From UBA11740 sp049273695 (lineage in GTDB: Bacteria > Acidobacteriota > Blastocatellia > Pyrinomonadales > Pyrinomonadaceae): a stretch of DNA of 64,000 nucleotides. The DNA lies in contig JBASRE010000014.1 in the NCBI GenBank assembly GCA_049273695.1, forward strand, positions 62,001-126,000, given 5' to 3'. The translations under genes and the position numbers were made by a program. How positions within the stretch are numbered: position 1 is the first letter of the stretch; the number at the start of each line of letters is the position of its first letter. The notes under the pieces are model-generated. The model did not search any database, had not been told where the DNA came from, and worked only from the letters and a program-made list of their open reading frames with translations. This document shows positions 16,448 to 23,837 of the stretch, piece after piece.

Positions 16448-16567
16448 CATTCACACCGCCCTTCAGCGCGGTGGGTTAAGCAAATTTGAAATACTGGAAA
16501 CCGTTTAAACGGTTTCCCTCTCATTGAGCCCTGCAATTCACCGCGCTGAAGCGCGGTGCGAATGAAA
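16448..16567. repeat. composite palindrome with GGAAACCGTTT core, copy 2
   Basis: Three hairpins bounded by CATTCACACCGC and GCGGTGCGAATG: CACCGCCCTTCAGCGCGGTG, the perfect 22-nt GGAAACCGTTT palindrome (16496-16517), and CACCGCGCTGAAGCGCGGTG. The core is identical to 10400-10421 and 47602-47623; the flanking hairpins are a different subtype. It fills the gap between the VOC stop and the carbonic anhydrase start. Confidence 0.85.
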
Positions 16568-16572
16568 GACGG

Positions 16573-16974
16573 TCAATCGCCGAGCCCCTTCAGCGGCTGG
16601 CCCGCCGTGAACTCAACCAGATGTCCATCTGGATCGCGCACCATCGTGAAGTAACCCACGACGCCGCCAATATCCATGGGCGGCTCAACGAGAATGTTTT
16701 GCTGCCGCGCCAGTTCGGCAATGCGATCGACTTCTGCGCGCGACTCGCACTGAAATCCGAAGTGATCGAGGCGGGCTTTCACTTCATCCTGCACTACGAC
16801 CAGGACGAATACAGGATCCTGGCCGGCAGCCGTCTTCGGTCCGAGCCAAACGTTGTGGCGGCCTTCCGGCCGGCGGTCGCGAACGATCGAAAGACCGCAC
16901 AGCGATGTGTAGAAATCGATTGACCGTTCCAGGTCGCTACAGTTGATCGTGATGTGGGTCCAGCGTGGAGGCAT
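16573..16974 (-). CDS. VOC-superfamily (glyoxalase/dioxygenase-like) protein
   Basis: A 133-residue protein with one pair of beta-alpha-beta-beta-beta modules. The N-terminal module has HITINCSDLERSIDFYTSLCGL, and the C-terminal module has FTMVRDPDGHLVEFTAG, with His and Glu at the usual metal-ligand positions. A further possible ligand is DHFGFQC in the middle. Substrate is unknown: glyoxalases, fosfomycin/bleomycin resistance proteins and methylmalonyl-CoA epimerases share the fold. It is followed on the same strand, upstream, by the zeta-type kinase pair. Confidence 0.85.
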   Translation of the reverse strand: MPPRWTHITINCSDLERSIDFYTSLCGLSIVRDRRPEGRHNVWLGPKTAAGQDPVFVLVVVQDEVKARLDHFGFQCESRAEVDRIAELARQQNILVEPPMDIGGVVGYFTMVRDPDGHLVEFTAGQPLKGLGD

Positions 16975-16983
16975 TGCTCACGG

Positions 16984-17196
16984 TCATGTGCGTGTCTGAG
17001 ATGGCTCGTGGGGTCCTGTCACCGGAATCTCTTCCGGAGGAATTATGACCACCCTGCCATCCCTCCACGCAGCAATCGGATTCCCGAGCCGCTTGTGCCT
17101 TAGCAAAGCATGGTGCACAGCAAGCCGTAGAATGCGTTCAACTTCTTCGCCATCTTCTGCAAACAGACGATTTGTCAGTCTAATCTTGGGATTCAC
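16984..17196 (-). CDS. small protein overlapping the zeta-type kinase gene
   Basis: A 70-residue protein. The start is taken as the GTG at 17196, which has a CTGGAG ribosome site 8 nt upstream and overlaps the last 17 nt of the kinase gene, giving NPKIRLTNRLFAEDG as N-terminus. The body is EEVERILRLAVHHALLRHKRLGNPIAAWRDGRVVIIPPEEIP, an amphipathic helix followed by a short beta hairpin. From memory, similar HKRLGNPIAxWRDG proteins often accompany zeta-like kinase genes, which suggests a functional pair (antitoxin or cofactor; inference). A longer upstream frame exists but lies inside the kinase gene. Confidence 0.7.
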   Translation of the reverse strand: MNPKIRLTNRLFAEDGEEVERILRLAVHHALLRHKRLGNPIAAWRDGRVVIIPPEEIPVTGPHEPSQTRT

Positions 17197-17767
17197 GAAA
17201 AACACTCCAGAGATCAGTATGGATAAAGGGGTCTGGATCCATCCCGCTTCCCTTCGCCACAAGACCTGGCTCAGAGAAAGTGGAATTATCATACACTGCC
17301 CAACTGTCGGCCAATGGCTTGTACATTTTCCAGAAGTTTCTTAGTCCGGCCGCATATCGTCTCCGAACTATATGTTCAGGAACGTCATGACCGCCATCAC
17401 GGACTCGTTCGCGCACTCGTTCGACTGCCAACTCGGCACTTCTAAGCCATAGAAAAAGCAGTTGAAACCGATAGCCGCTGTTTTTGAGCCCGCGAATCCA
17501 TGGGGCATAGGATTTCCCTGACAGCGTGGTTTCGAAGGCGAATGTCTTTCTCTGTTGCGCCAACTCATGAATCCGGCGCAGCATAATTCGTCCGGCTTCA
17601 AAAGCTACGCTCCTCGTATCGAAACCGGAAAGGCCACTCGCAATCGGATCGGCATTCACGTATTCCATTACGCCAAGACCGTCGCGCAAAAGAAAAGGAG
17701 CAAGCGTGGTTTTGCCTGCTCCATTCGGCCCAGCGATGATGATCACCTGAGGGTTGTCATCACTCAT
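17180..17767 (-). CDS. zeta-toxin-like P-loop kinase
   Basis: A 195-residue P-loop protein. The Walker A motif is IIIAGPNGAGKTTLAPFLL at residues 8-26. The following YVNADPIASGL and KTFAFETTLSGKSY match the zeta/UNAG-kinase pattern (NaD-x-I and E-T-T-x-S), and a basic R-V-R-E-R-V-R-D-G-G-H lid region near residue 125 supplies the nucleotide-contacting arginines. Zeta toxins phosphorylate UDP-N-acetylglucosamine and poison cell-wall synthesis, but many chromosomal relatives are not proven toxins. There is no epsilon-type antitoxin upstream; instead a 70-residue protein follows with a 17-nt overlap. Confidence 0.88.
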   Translation of the reverse strand: MSDDNPQVIIIAGPNGAGKTTLAPFLLRDGLGVMEYVNADPIASGLSGFDTRSVAFEAGRIMLRRIHELAQQRKTFAFETTLSGKSYAPWIRGLKNSGYRFQLLFLWLRSAELAVERVRERVRDGGHDVPEHIVRRRYAAGLRNFWKMYKPLADSWAVYDNSTFSEPGLVAKGSGMDPDPFIHTDLWSVFRESQD

Positions 17768-17793
17768 GGCAGGTTGTTGTAAAGGCGCGGATT

Positions 17794-18966
17794 TTAAGCG
17801 CCCGTCGCCGACGCTTTCATCGCCAGCTCGCCGTTCAGCTTCATTATTTCCAAGGTCATCTCAGCCGACGCGTACATGTCTTTCACATCGAGCCACTCTT
17901 TCACCGTGTGAATGGCGCGCATGCCCGTGCCGAGGTTGGCGCACTCGATCCCTTTGCGGTTGAAAACGTTTGCGTCGCAGCCACCGCCCGAAGCCATGGT
18001 TTTGACGTCGAGACCCATTCGTTGCGCTGCTTTGAGCACGAGTTGAACTACATGCGATGCGTCCGGCACATCCATTGACGAGTATTCGCGGACAACGTGA
18101 GCTTCAACGGATGCCTTCGTGGTTTTGCCGGCCACGGTGACTTCGTACTTGGCGGCGGCGTCTTCAAAGCACTTCGTCATGTGTTGGGTTTGCGCTTCGA
18201 GTTTCTCTTCGCTGTGCGAACGGGCCTCGCCTTTCATGACGACCAGGTTCGGAGTGATGTTGGTCGCCATGCCGCCTTCAATCTGGCCGATGTTGGCGGT
18301 GGTCTCTTCATCGATGCGTCCGAGTTTCATTACCGCAATGCCTTCGGCCGCGATCCTAATGGCCGAGATGCCTTCCTCTGGCGCGACGCCGGCGTGCGAT
18401 TCGAGGCCGTGAATCCGGTACTCCATGTGATTCGCGGAGGGACCTTTAGTGAAAAGAAATCCGGGATCGTCGGAATCGAAAACAATTCCGTACTTGGCTT
18501 TGATCTTAGTTACATCAACGTTCTTCGCGCCGAGCAACCCCACTTCTTCGCAGATGGAAAAGATCGCTTCGATCGGCGTGTGCGGAATGTTCTGCTCCTG
18601 AAGCGAGCGAATCACTTCGATGATCACGACGCAGCCGCTCTTGTCGTCGCCGCCCAGCACCGTCGTGCCGTCCGTGCGAATGATGTCGCCTTCAACAATC
18701 GGCTTTACGCCTTCGCCGGGAACGACCGTGTCCATGTGCGCGCTCATCATGATCGGCTCGGCGCTGGTGATCGTGCCGGGAAACCGGGCAATCACATTGC
18801 CGCTGTTGCCGCCGACCTTTTCGCCCGCGTCGTCAATCTCGACCTGTGCGCCCATTTCTTCGCAGTACTTCTTGATGCGCTCGGCGATTTCGCGTTCCTT
18901 GCGCGAGTGACTGTCGATCTGCACGAATTCGAGCAGAAGATTCTTGATGCGTTCCTGATTGATCAT
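17794..18966 (-). CDS. M20-family peptidase T-like metallopeptidase
   Basis: A 390-residue di-zinc aminopeptidase of the M20B (PepT-like) group, acting on small peptides in the cytoplasm. Metal and catalytic motifs are MSAHMDTV near residue 75, LGGDDKSG around 108, and CEEVGLLG around 142. The dimerisation (lid) domain is in the middle, with HGLESHAGVAPEEG; the closing metal His is in NLGTGMRAIHTVKEW near residue 355. The start MINQERIKNLLLEFVQIDSHS fits the family. The gene stands alone on the minus strand. Confidence 0.9.
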   Translation of the reverse strand: MINQERIKNLLLEFVQIDSHSRKEREIAERIKKYCEEMGAQVEIDDAGEKVGGNSGNVIARFPGTITSAEPIMMSAHMDTVVPGEGVKPIVEGDIIRTDGTTVLGGDDKSGCVVIIEVIRSLQEQNIPHTPIEAIFSICEEVGLLGAKNVDVTKIKAKYGIVFDSDDPGFLFTKGPSANHMEYRIHGLESHAGVAPEEGISAIRIAAEGIAVMKLGRIDEETTANIGQIEGGMATNITPNLVVMKGEARSHSEEKLEAQTQHMTKCFEDAAAKYEVTVAGKTTKASVEAHVVREYSSMDVPDASHVVQLVLKAAQRMGLDVKTMASGGGCDANVFNRKGIECANLGTGMRAIHTVKEWLDVKDMYASAEMTLEIMKLNGELAMKASATGA

Positions 18967-19083
18967 CGGGCCTCCCGTGAATACAGCTCAAGATACAGGT
19001 TCAGGTTCAAGTTGGTACTTCGAACTTGCAGGTGAACCCTAGACTTAAAACCGGTGGCGCAATCCTACTACACGAAGTGAGGT

Positions 19084-19803
19084 TCAGGAAATACTGGCCC
19101 GCCACTGCGCGCCCTTTTGTGTCAGTGCCTCCAGGGTGCGCTGAAGCTCATCGCGTTTTGCGTTAAGCGCGCTAGCCGCAGCATCGGCTTCTACGTAGAG
19201 CGGCGGCGCGATAATTACCCGCGCGCGGGTAAACGGTTTTGGTATCTGAGTCAGATCCCAGCTCTTGCGAATCTCCCAGGACTTCGCCGGCACGATCACG
19301 AATGGCAGCACGGGTTGGCCGGCCTTTTTAGCGATCAAGACGGCGCCCATTTTTGCGACATGCCGCGGACCCTTCGGGCCATCGATCGTGAAGCCGGCGG
19401 GGCAGCCCACGCGCATGAGCCGGATCATCTCGATCGACGCGCCGGTATGACCGCGCGTTGACGAACCGCGCACGGTCCCGTACCCGAATCGCTTAATCAA
19501 ACGCCCGGTGTATTCCGCGTCGAAGCTGCGTGAACTCATGACGACGATCCCGCGGTCGCGCCAGAAATACGTCGAAAGGAAAACGCCATTGTGCCAGGTG
19601 GTGTAAATGGGAAGTTTGCCGCCAGCCGATGCTGCTTCCAGGTTTTCCCAACCCTCGACCTCGAACTTCACGGTCGAGCCAAGCAGTTTTAGGACGGCAT
19701 ATAGCGCCAGTCCGACGGCGCGAATCATCACCCGTTCAAGGAACGAATACGACGACAGATCGGAAGGCGCATAAGCCCGTTCGATGTTAGCTACAGACGG
19801 CAT
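19084..19803 (-). CDS. DUF374 lysophospholipid acyltransferase-like protein
   Basis: A 239-residue protein of the LPLAT superfamily, DUF374 branch. It has the acyltransferase H-x4-D-like site as TTWHNGVFLSTYFWRDRG, then SSRSFDAEYTGRLIKRFGYGTVRGSSTRG and FTIDGPKGPRHVAKMGAVLIAKKAGQPVLP, which is the signature of this family. It probably transfers an acyl chain to a lipid A or glycolipid precursor at the inner membrane (family knowledge). The ATG at 19803 is chosen because the upstream gene stops at 19806 (TGAGCATG), indicating translational coupling to the LpxL-like gene. Confidence 0.88.
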   Translation of the reverse strand: MPSVANIERAYAPSDLSSYSFLERVMIRAVGLALYAVLKLLGSTVKFEVEGWENLEAASAGGKLPIYTTWHNGVFLSTYFWRDRGIVVMSSRSFDAEYTGRLIKRFGYGTVRGSSTRGHTGASIEMIRLMRVGCPAGFTIDGPKGPRHVAKMGAVLIAKKAGQPVLPFVIVPAKSWEIRKSWDLTQIPKPFTRARVIIAPPLYVEADAAASALNAKRDELQRTLEALTQKGAQWRASIS

Positions 19804-19805
19804 GC

Positions 19806-20723
19806 TCAACCATAGATCTCGGGTTCGCCTGGCGGGCGCGTTTTCCAGCGCCGATGAATCCAAAGCCACTGATCGGGATAACGACGCACGTAATCTTCAA
19901 CGACGCCGGTCATCGCCTGCGTGAGCCGGCGCACGTCTTCGGTTTCGTCGTTCGAGCGATCGACGCGCAGCGGTTCGCCGACCTGCACGACAAACTTGCC
20001 GCGCGCTTTGTCCCACGGTGCGAACACCGGAAAAACATCCGCACCGGTTCGTAAAGCAAGCTTCGCGACAATAAAAGTGGTGGCGGCTTTAACGCCGAAG
20101 TAATCAACGAACACTGCTTCGCGATCGAGCGTGTTCAGATCGACGAGGATTCCCAGCGTGCCGCCGCTTTGCAGAATCTGAAGCATCTCGCGGGCGGCGT
20201 TCATCTTGTCGATAGTTCGATTCCCGCGGCTCATGCGATACCGATCGACCAGCGCTTCAACCTTTGGGTTATCAATCCGACGCACGAGAAAACTCAACGG
20301 CTGATCGAACAGCGACAGGGCAAAACTCGACAACTCCCAAGCGCCAATGTGGCCGGTGAACAGGATCACGCCGCGCCCGGTTTCGCGCGCTGCCGCCAGC
20401 CGCTCAAGACCATCGCAATCGACAAACATGCGCCACGATTCCGGCGACTCGTTTGGAAAGTGGCTGAACACGCCAAGCGCTTGGCCCAGATTCTCAAAAC
20501 ATCCACGCAGAAGTTCTTCACGTTCGGGCGGTGACGCTTCGGGAAAAGCCAGCTCGAGATTCCGCCGGCCAGTCCGTCGCAGTTTGCTAAACGCCAATCC
20601 CAATCGCCCAAACCCTCGCCCCTCACGAATCGCGGACGACAGCGGCAGCAGCGAAAAGAACCAGAGAATGGTTCGCGCCAGCCAGTATTCGAGATTCGTT
20701 CTGAGCTGTCCGTGTTTGGCCAT
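19806..20723 (-). CDS. LpxL/HtrB-like lipid A acyltransferase
   Basis: A 305-residue membrane-associated acyltransferase. It has one N-terminal hydrophobic anchor (residues 12-35), the catalytic H-x4-E motif FTGHIGAWELSS near residue 125, and the C-terminal QWLWIHRRWKTRP, all hallmarks of the Lip_A_acyltrans family. LpxL-type enzymes add secondary acyl chains to Kdo2-lipid IVA. It is coupled to the DUF374 gene downstream (2 nt between stop and start). Lipid A biosynthesis is also represented by lpxA and lpxI at 37962-39756, so the organism very likely makes LPS. Confidence 0.9.
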   Translation of the reverse strand: MAKHGQLRTNLEYWLARTILWFFSLLPLSSAIREGRGFGRLGLAFSKLRRTGRRNLELAFPEASPPEREELLRGCFENLGQALGVFSHFPNESPESWRMFVDCDGLERLAAARETGRGVILFTGHIGAWELSSFALSLFDQPLSFLVRRIDNPKVEALVDRYRMSRGNRTIDKMNAAREMLQILQSGGTLGILVDLNTLDREAVFVDYFGVKAATTFIVAKLALRTGADVFPVFAPWDKARGKFVVQVGEPLRVDRSNDETEDVRRLTQAMTGVVEDYVRRYPDQWLWIHRRWKTRPPGEPEIYG

Positions 20724-20804
20724 GGAGACTGAAGTGACCGCGTAGTGTAGCGCATGGAACTCGCCCCTCGCGACAACGGCCGCAAGTAGGGATCTGGTTG
20801 AATT

Positions 20805-20905
20805 GCTCTGTGTCTCAATGAATTCTCAGTGTCTCTGTGGTGAGTCGTTGCTGACGGACGTTCACCACAGAGGCACAGAGGTGGGCACGGGGACACAGAG
20901 ACGGC
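20805..20905. repeat. self-complementary CACAGAG motif array
   Basis: One arm is CTCTGTGTCTCAATG, CTCAGTGTCTCTGTGGTGA; the other is TTCACCACAGAGGCACAGAG, GGGGACACAGAGAC. It lies upstream of both the LpxL-like gene (minus) and the radical SAM gene (plus), i.e. in a divergent promoter region. Confidence 0.8.
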
Positions 20906-20971
20906 CGTCAGATTCGCGACCCTCGCTTCCCGTGAGCATCCGTCTGTATTAGACTTCGATTCGCGACCTCA

Positions 20972-22000
20972 ATGACCGGCAAAGCCAATCCAATTCGCCA
21001 GCTCACGCGCTTTGCGCTCGAAGGCATTCCCAAAGACGCCGTGTGCTCGGTGGATGTGACGAACCAGTGCAACCTGCGCTGTCATCATTGTTACTTCTTT
21101 GAGCATGAGCAGCCCGAAAATCTCGCCGTCGAGCGCTGGCGCGCATTCTTTGACAAGTTGAAAGCCGAAGGCTTCCCCTTCTTCTCATGCACCTGGGTGG
21201 GCGGCGAGCCGTTGATGCGCCAGGAAATCATCGAGATGGGTTCGCGCTACTTTCGTCGCAACATGGTCGTCACGAACGGCACGATTCGAATTCCGGACTG
21301 GCCGCATGTGAACTTCAAAGTGTCGGTTGACGGCGTCGAAACGCGCCACGATCGTCTGCGCGGGGCGAAGACTTATCAGCGGATCAAGCGAATGATTCGC
21401 GACGCGGCTGAGCGCGGACTGCGCATCGGCATTGCTACCGTCCTGACGCGCGAGAACGAGGGCGAACTGGAACAGTTCGTCGAAGAATGGCAGAACGAAC
21501 CGATCAATAGCGGCATCATTTTCGAGTTCTACACCTACATGCACGGCCAACCCGAGGCCGACAAGCTTTGGCTGAATTATGAAGAGCGCGATCGCGTGAT
21601 CGATCGCCTCCTCGCAATCAAAGCGAAGTATCCGGACCTGGTTGAGTGCACCACTCACGCTTTGGAACTGCTGCGTTCGGAAAACTGCCGCACCGTCACG
21701 GACAATTGTCTGGCTGAGTCAAAGATGGCTTCGTGGGATGTGAGCGGCAATCGCAAAGAGAAGTGCATCCTTGGACCGAAGGCGGATTGCGATCGCTGCG
21801 GATGCGCCGTGCCGTTCTGGCTTCATTCATTCGAAGACATGGATTCCGAAACGATGGGCAAGATGTTTGGGCCCGCTGCCAGTAAGTATGTGAAATACAT
21901 CCGGCCGCTGAAGTACCTCCGCCGCAAGACTTCGCGACCCGCTGAACCGCCCCCGTCCGTGCTGCACCAAATCTCGTCCGCCAAGCCTCTCGATAGTTAG
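20972..22000 (+). CDS. radical SAM protein with C-terminal cysteine cluster
   Basis: A 342-residue radical SAM enzyme. The SAM-binding [4Fe-4S] motif is CNLRCHHCY at about residues 33-41, with the GGEP motif (WVGGEPLM) near residue 76 and a strand VNFKVSVDGVETRHDRLRG typical of the fold. The C-terminal third carries further cysteines (ENCRTVTDNC, then KCILGPKADCDRCGCAVP) that may hold an auxiliary cluster, as in SPASM-like proteins. The reaction is not recognisable. The next gene starts 9 nt downstream and encodes a polytopic glycosyltransferase, so a role in cell-envelope lipid or glycan modification is possible (inference). Confidence 0.87.
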   Translation: MTGKANPIRQLTRFALEGIPKDAVCSVDVTNQCNLRCHHCYFFEHEQPENLAVERWRAFFDKLKAEGFPFFSCTWVGGEPLMRQEIIEMGSRYFRRNMVVTNGTIRIPDWPHVNFKVSVDGVETRHDRLRGAKTYQRIKRMIRDAAERGLRIGIATVLTRENEGELEQFVEEWQNEPINSGIIFEFYTYMHGQPEADKLWLNYEERDRVIDRLLAIKAKYPDLVECTTHALELLRSENCRTVTDNCLAESKMASWDVSGNRKEKCILGPKADCDRCGCAVPFWLHSFEDMDSETMGKMFGPAASKYVKYIRPLKYLRRKTSRPAEPPPSVLHQISSAKPLDS

Positions 22001-22009
22001 ACTCACGCT

Positions 22010-23662
22010 GTGTCGCTTGTTGCAGCTTTCGCTGATATCACTCGCCGCGTTTTCCCCGTCTCCGCTAGCGGAGAGGGGTTAGAAGAGAGGTCGGACCGCG
22101 CCGAACCCCACCCCCAAGAACTCCCGAAAGCGTTTTCTCGTTCGTACCTTTACTGGTTGCCGCCGGCGTTGCTCGGCCTCGCGCTCACGCTCTTCTATCT
22201 AAACCCGTTCATCGGTGACTGGGACGCGCTTGATTACACGATCTCGTCTTTAAACGGCGAGCCTTCGCCAATGGCTTTGGGGCGGTCGCTTTTCACGCTC
22301 TTCAACTTCGCCCTGTACGCCTTCGCGCACAAAGTTTTCGGCGTTGGGCCTGAGAACGCTTACCTGCTTTTTAAGTTTGCAGTTGTCGCCCAGGTGCCGC
22401 TGGCGATCGTCATGTGTTGGATCCTGGCACGCGATCTGACGCGTTCGTTGTTAGCTGCAACGCTAGCGGCGCTGATGATCGCGGTATGCCCGGTAGTCGT
22501 GCTCTACGGCAGCCAGGTGATGACCGAAGTGCCGTCGCTTTGGTTGTTGGCGGCAGCCTTGATCGTGCATCTACGCGGACTGAGAAGCCGGCGCGTGGGG
22601 CTGGTTTTGGCCGGCGCGGCACTGCTGGGGTTGGCGGTAAATCTGCGCGAGACGAACGCATTCTATTTTCCCTGGCTCGTGCTGGCGCCTTTCCTGGTGG
22701 GCTGGAAACTCGAACGGCGAACGATTGGGATGGTCGCATCTTCGCTGTTCGCATTCATTCTGTTCGCCGTCGGCCCGTTCATGTTGTGGTTCGCTTTAAG
22801 CGCGGGGTATCGCGCGCAGTGGCACATCTGGTTTGAATCTGGCCGCAGCGAAGCCGCACGTCATCCTCTGGCGCTCTCGAACCTGAAGCCGTTCGTCGCG
22901 TACTTCGTCCTGGTATCGCCGGTTGTGTTCGTGAGCCTGCCGTTCGCCATCGTCAACGAATGGCTCCGTCGCGGCTGGACGATCTTGTTGTTGGCGGCGG
23001 GTGTAGGACTGTTCGCCAACGCGATACTAATCCTTAACTACAGCACGGTGATCAACTGGCGGTACTTCGTGACGGGATTGCCGGCGATGGCGCCGCTCGC
23101 CGCCAAATATCTTCTAACTCTTGGCACATCGAAACTGAAGAGTCCGCGGCACGCCGTTGCGTCGATCACTGCGGTGATCCTTGTCGTCGCGTTGACGATG
23201 GGTCTTCTGTTGCGCACGCGCATTCACGATTATCGCGAGCGGCTCGTCTTCGCGAGGGATTACATCGAGCGACTGCAATCGTTGCCGAATGACGCCGTGG
23301 TGATGGCCGGGTTCGCTACTGTTGCTGTGACTTACTGGCGAGGCATCCGGGTGGGGCAGTGGATTCACATCGGCACCGGGGCCGGGTTTCCCGCGGGCCA
23401 GCTGCGACAGACGATTGAACAGCATCTGCGCGCGGGTCAGCGTGTCTTCATCGATGTCGATCCGCGCTGGTGGCAGCCGTGCTCATGGCAAACGGGAGAG
23501 ATCCGAGAACTCGCCGCAATCGAGCCACACTTCCGCTTTCGTCAGGCAACTCCGACGATTTACGAGATACGTTTGCCCGATGACGCTTCAGCAGCAGATC
23601 GGCCGAATCTGGAAAAGTTGTTGCCTGAGAATCGTGCGGAAGAAGTTAAGAAGTGTTTTTAG
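22010..23662 (+). CDS. PMT/ArnT-like polytopic glycosyltransferase (GT39/GT83 type)
   Basis: A 550-residue integral membrane protein with about 10-11 transmembrane segments from residue 48 to 410 and a soluble C-terminal domain. The first loop has NPFIGDWDALDYT, with the acidic residues expected for polyprenyl-phosphate-sugar transferases of the PMT/ArnT superfamily. The apparent start is a GTG 9 nt after the radical SAM stop. Residues about 15-37 (VSASGEGLEERSDRAEPHPQ) are encoded by a palindromic repeat (22054-22112), and no better start lies between it and the first membrane segment. Substrate and acceptor are unknown. Confidence 0.8.
   Translation: MSLVAAFADITRRVFPVSASGEGLEERSDRAEPHPQELPKAFSRSYLYWLPPALLGLALTLFYLNPFIGDWDALDYTISSLNGEPSPMALGRSLFTLFNFALYAFAHKVFGVGPENAYLLFKFAVVAQVPLAIVMCWILARDLTRSLLAATLAALMIAVCPVVVLYGSQVMTEVPSLWLLAAALIVHLRGLRSRRVGLVLAGAALLGLAVNLRETNAFYFPWLVLAPFLVGWKLERRTIGMVASSLFAFILFAVGPFMLWFALSAGYRAQWHIWFESGRSEAARHPLALSNLKPFVAYFVLVSPVVFVSLPFAIVNEWLRRGWTILLLAAGVGLFANAILILNYSTVINWRYFVTGLPAMAPLAAKYLLTLGTSKLKSPRHAVASITAVILVVALTMGLLLRTRIHDYRERLVFARDYIERLQSLPNDAVVMAGFATVAVTYWRGIRVGQWIHIGTGAGFPAGQLRQTIEQHLRAGQRVFIDVDPRWWQPCSWQTGEIRELAAIEPHFRFRQATPTIYEIRLPDDASAADRPNLEKLLPENRAEEVKKCF
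22054..22112. repeat. CTCCGCTAGCGGAG palindromic repeat in the glycosyltransferase N-terminus
   Basis: CCCCGTCTCCGCTAGCGGAG followed by AGGGGTTAGAAGAG and ending in GAACCCCACCCCC. The CTCCGCTAGCGGAG hairpin and the surrounding C/G-rich runs look like the widespread REP-like elements of G+C-rich soil bacteria. It is read through in frame. Confidence 0.65.
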
Positions 23663-23712
23663 AACGGGCAGGATTGCTGCTTCCGTGGTCGTTAAACGGG
23701 GAAAAACCAAAC

Positions 23713-23822
23713 GGGGTCAGGCCTTCGATTTTGCGATTCTTCGTCATATGTGGCGTCGAAACCTCATTGTCAGACCACGGGTCCAGGCATTGTGAGAATC
23801 GCAAAATCGAAGGCCTGACCCC
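23713..23822. mobile_element. MITE-like element with 27-nt perfect terminal inverted repeats
   Basis: A 110-nt non-coding element. The left end (23713-23739) begins GGGGTCAGGCCTTCGATTTT and the right end (23796-23822) is its exact inverse over 27 nt. The centre (about 56 nt) holds no gene. It sits between the convergent glycosyltransferase and GGDEF-EAL genes and may also act as a bidirectional terminator. No clear target-site duplication is seen. Sequences starting GGGGTCAGGxxTT are often linked to REP-associated IS200-like transposases, but that link is from memory. Confidence 0.75.
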
Positions 23823-23837
23823 CAATTAGAACTGAGC

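Noticed and set aside
18097..19035. Open frame of 312 codons on the plus strand
   Set aside because: It is antisense to the PepT-like peptidase, whose motifs are intact; composition shadow.
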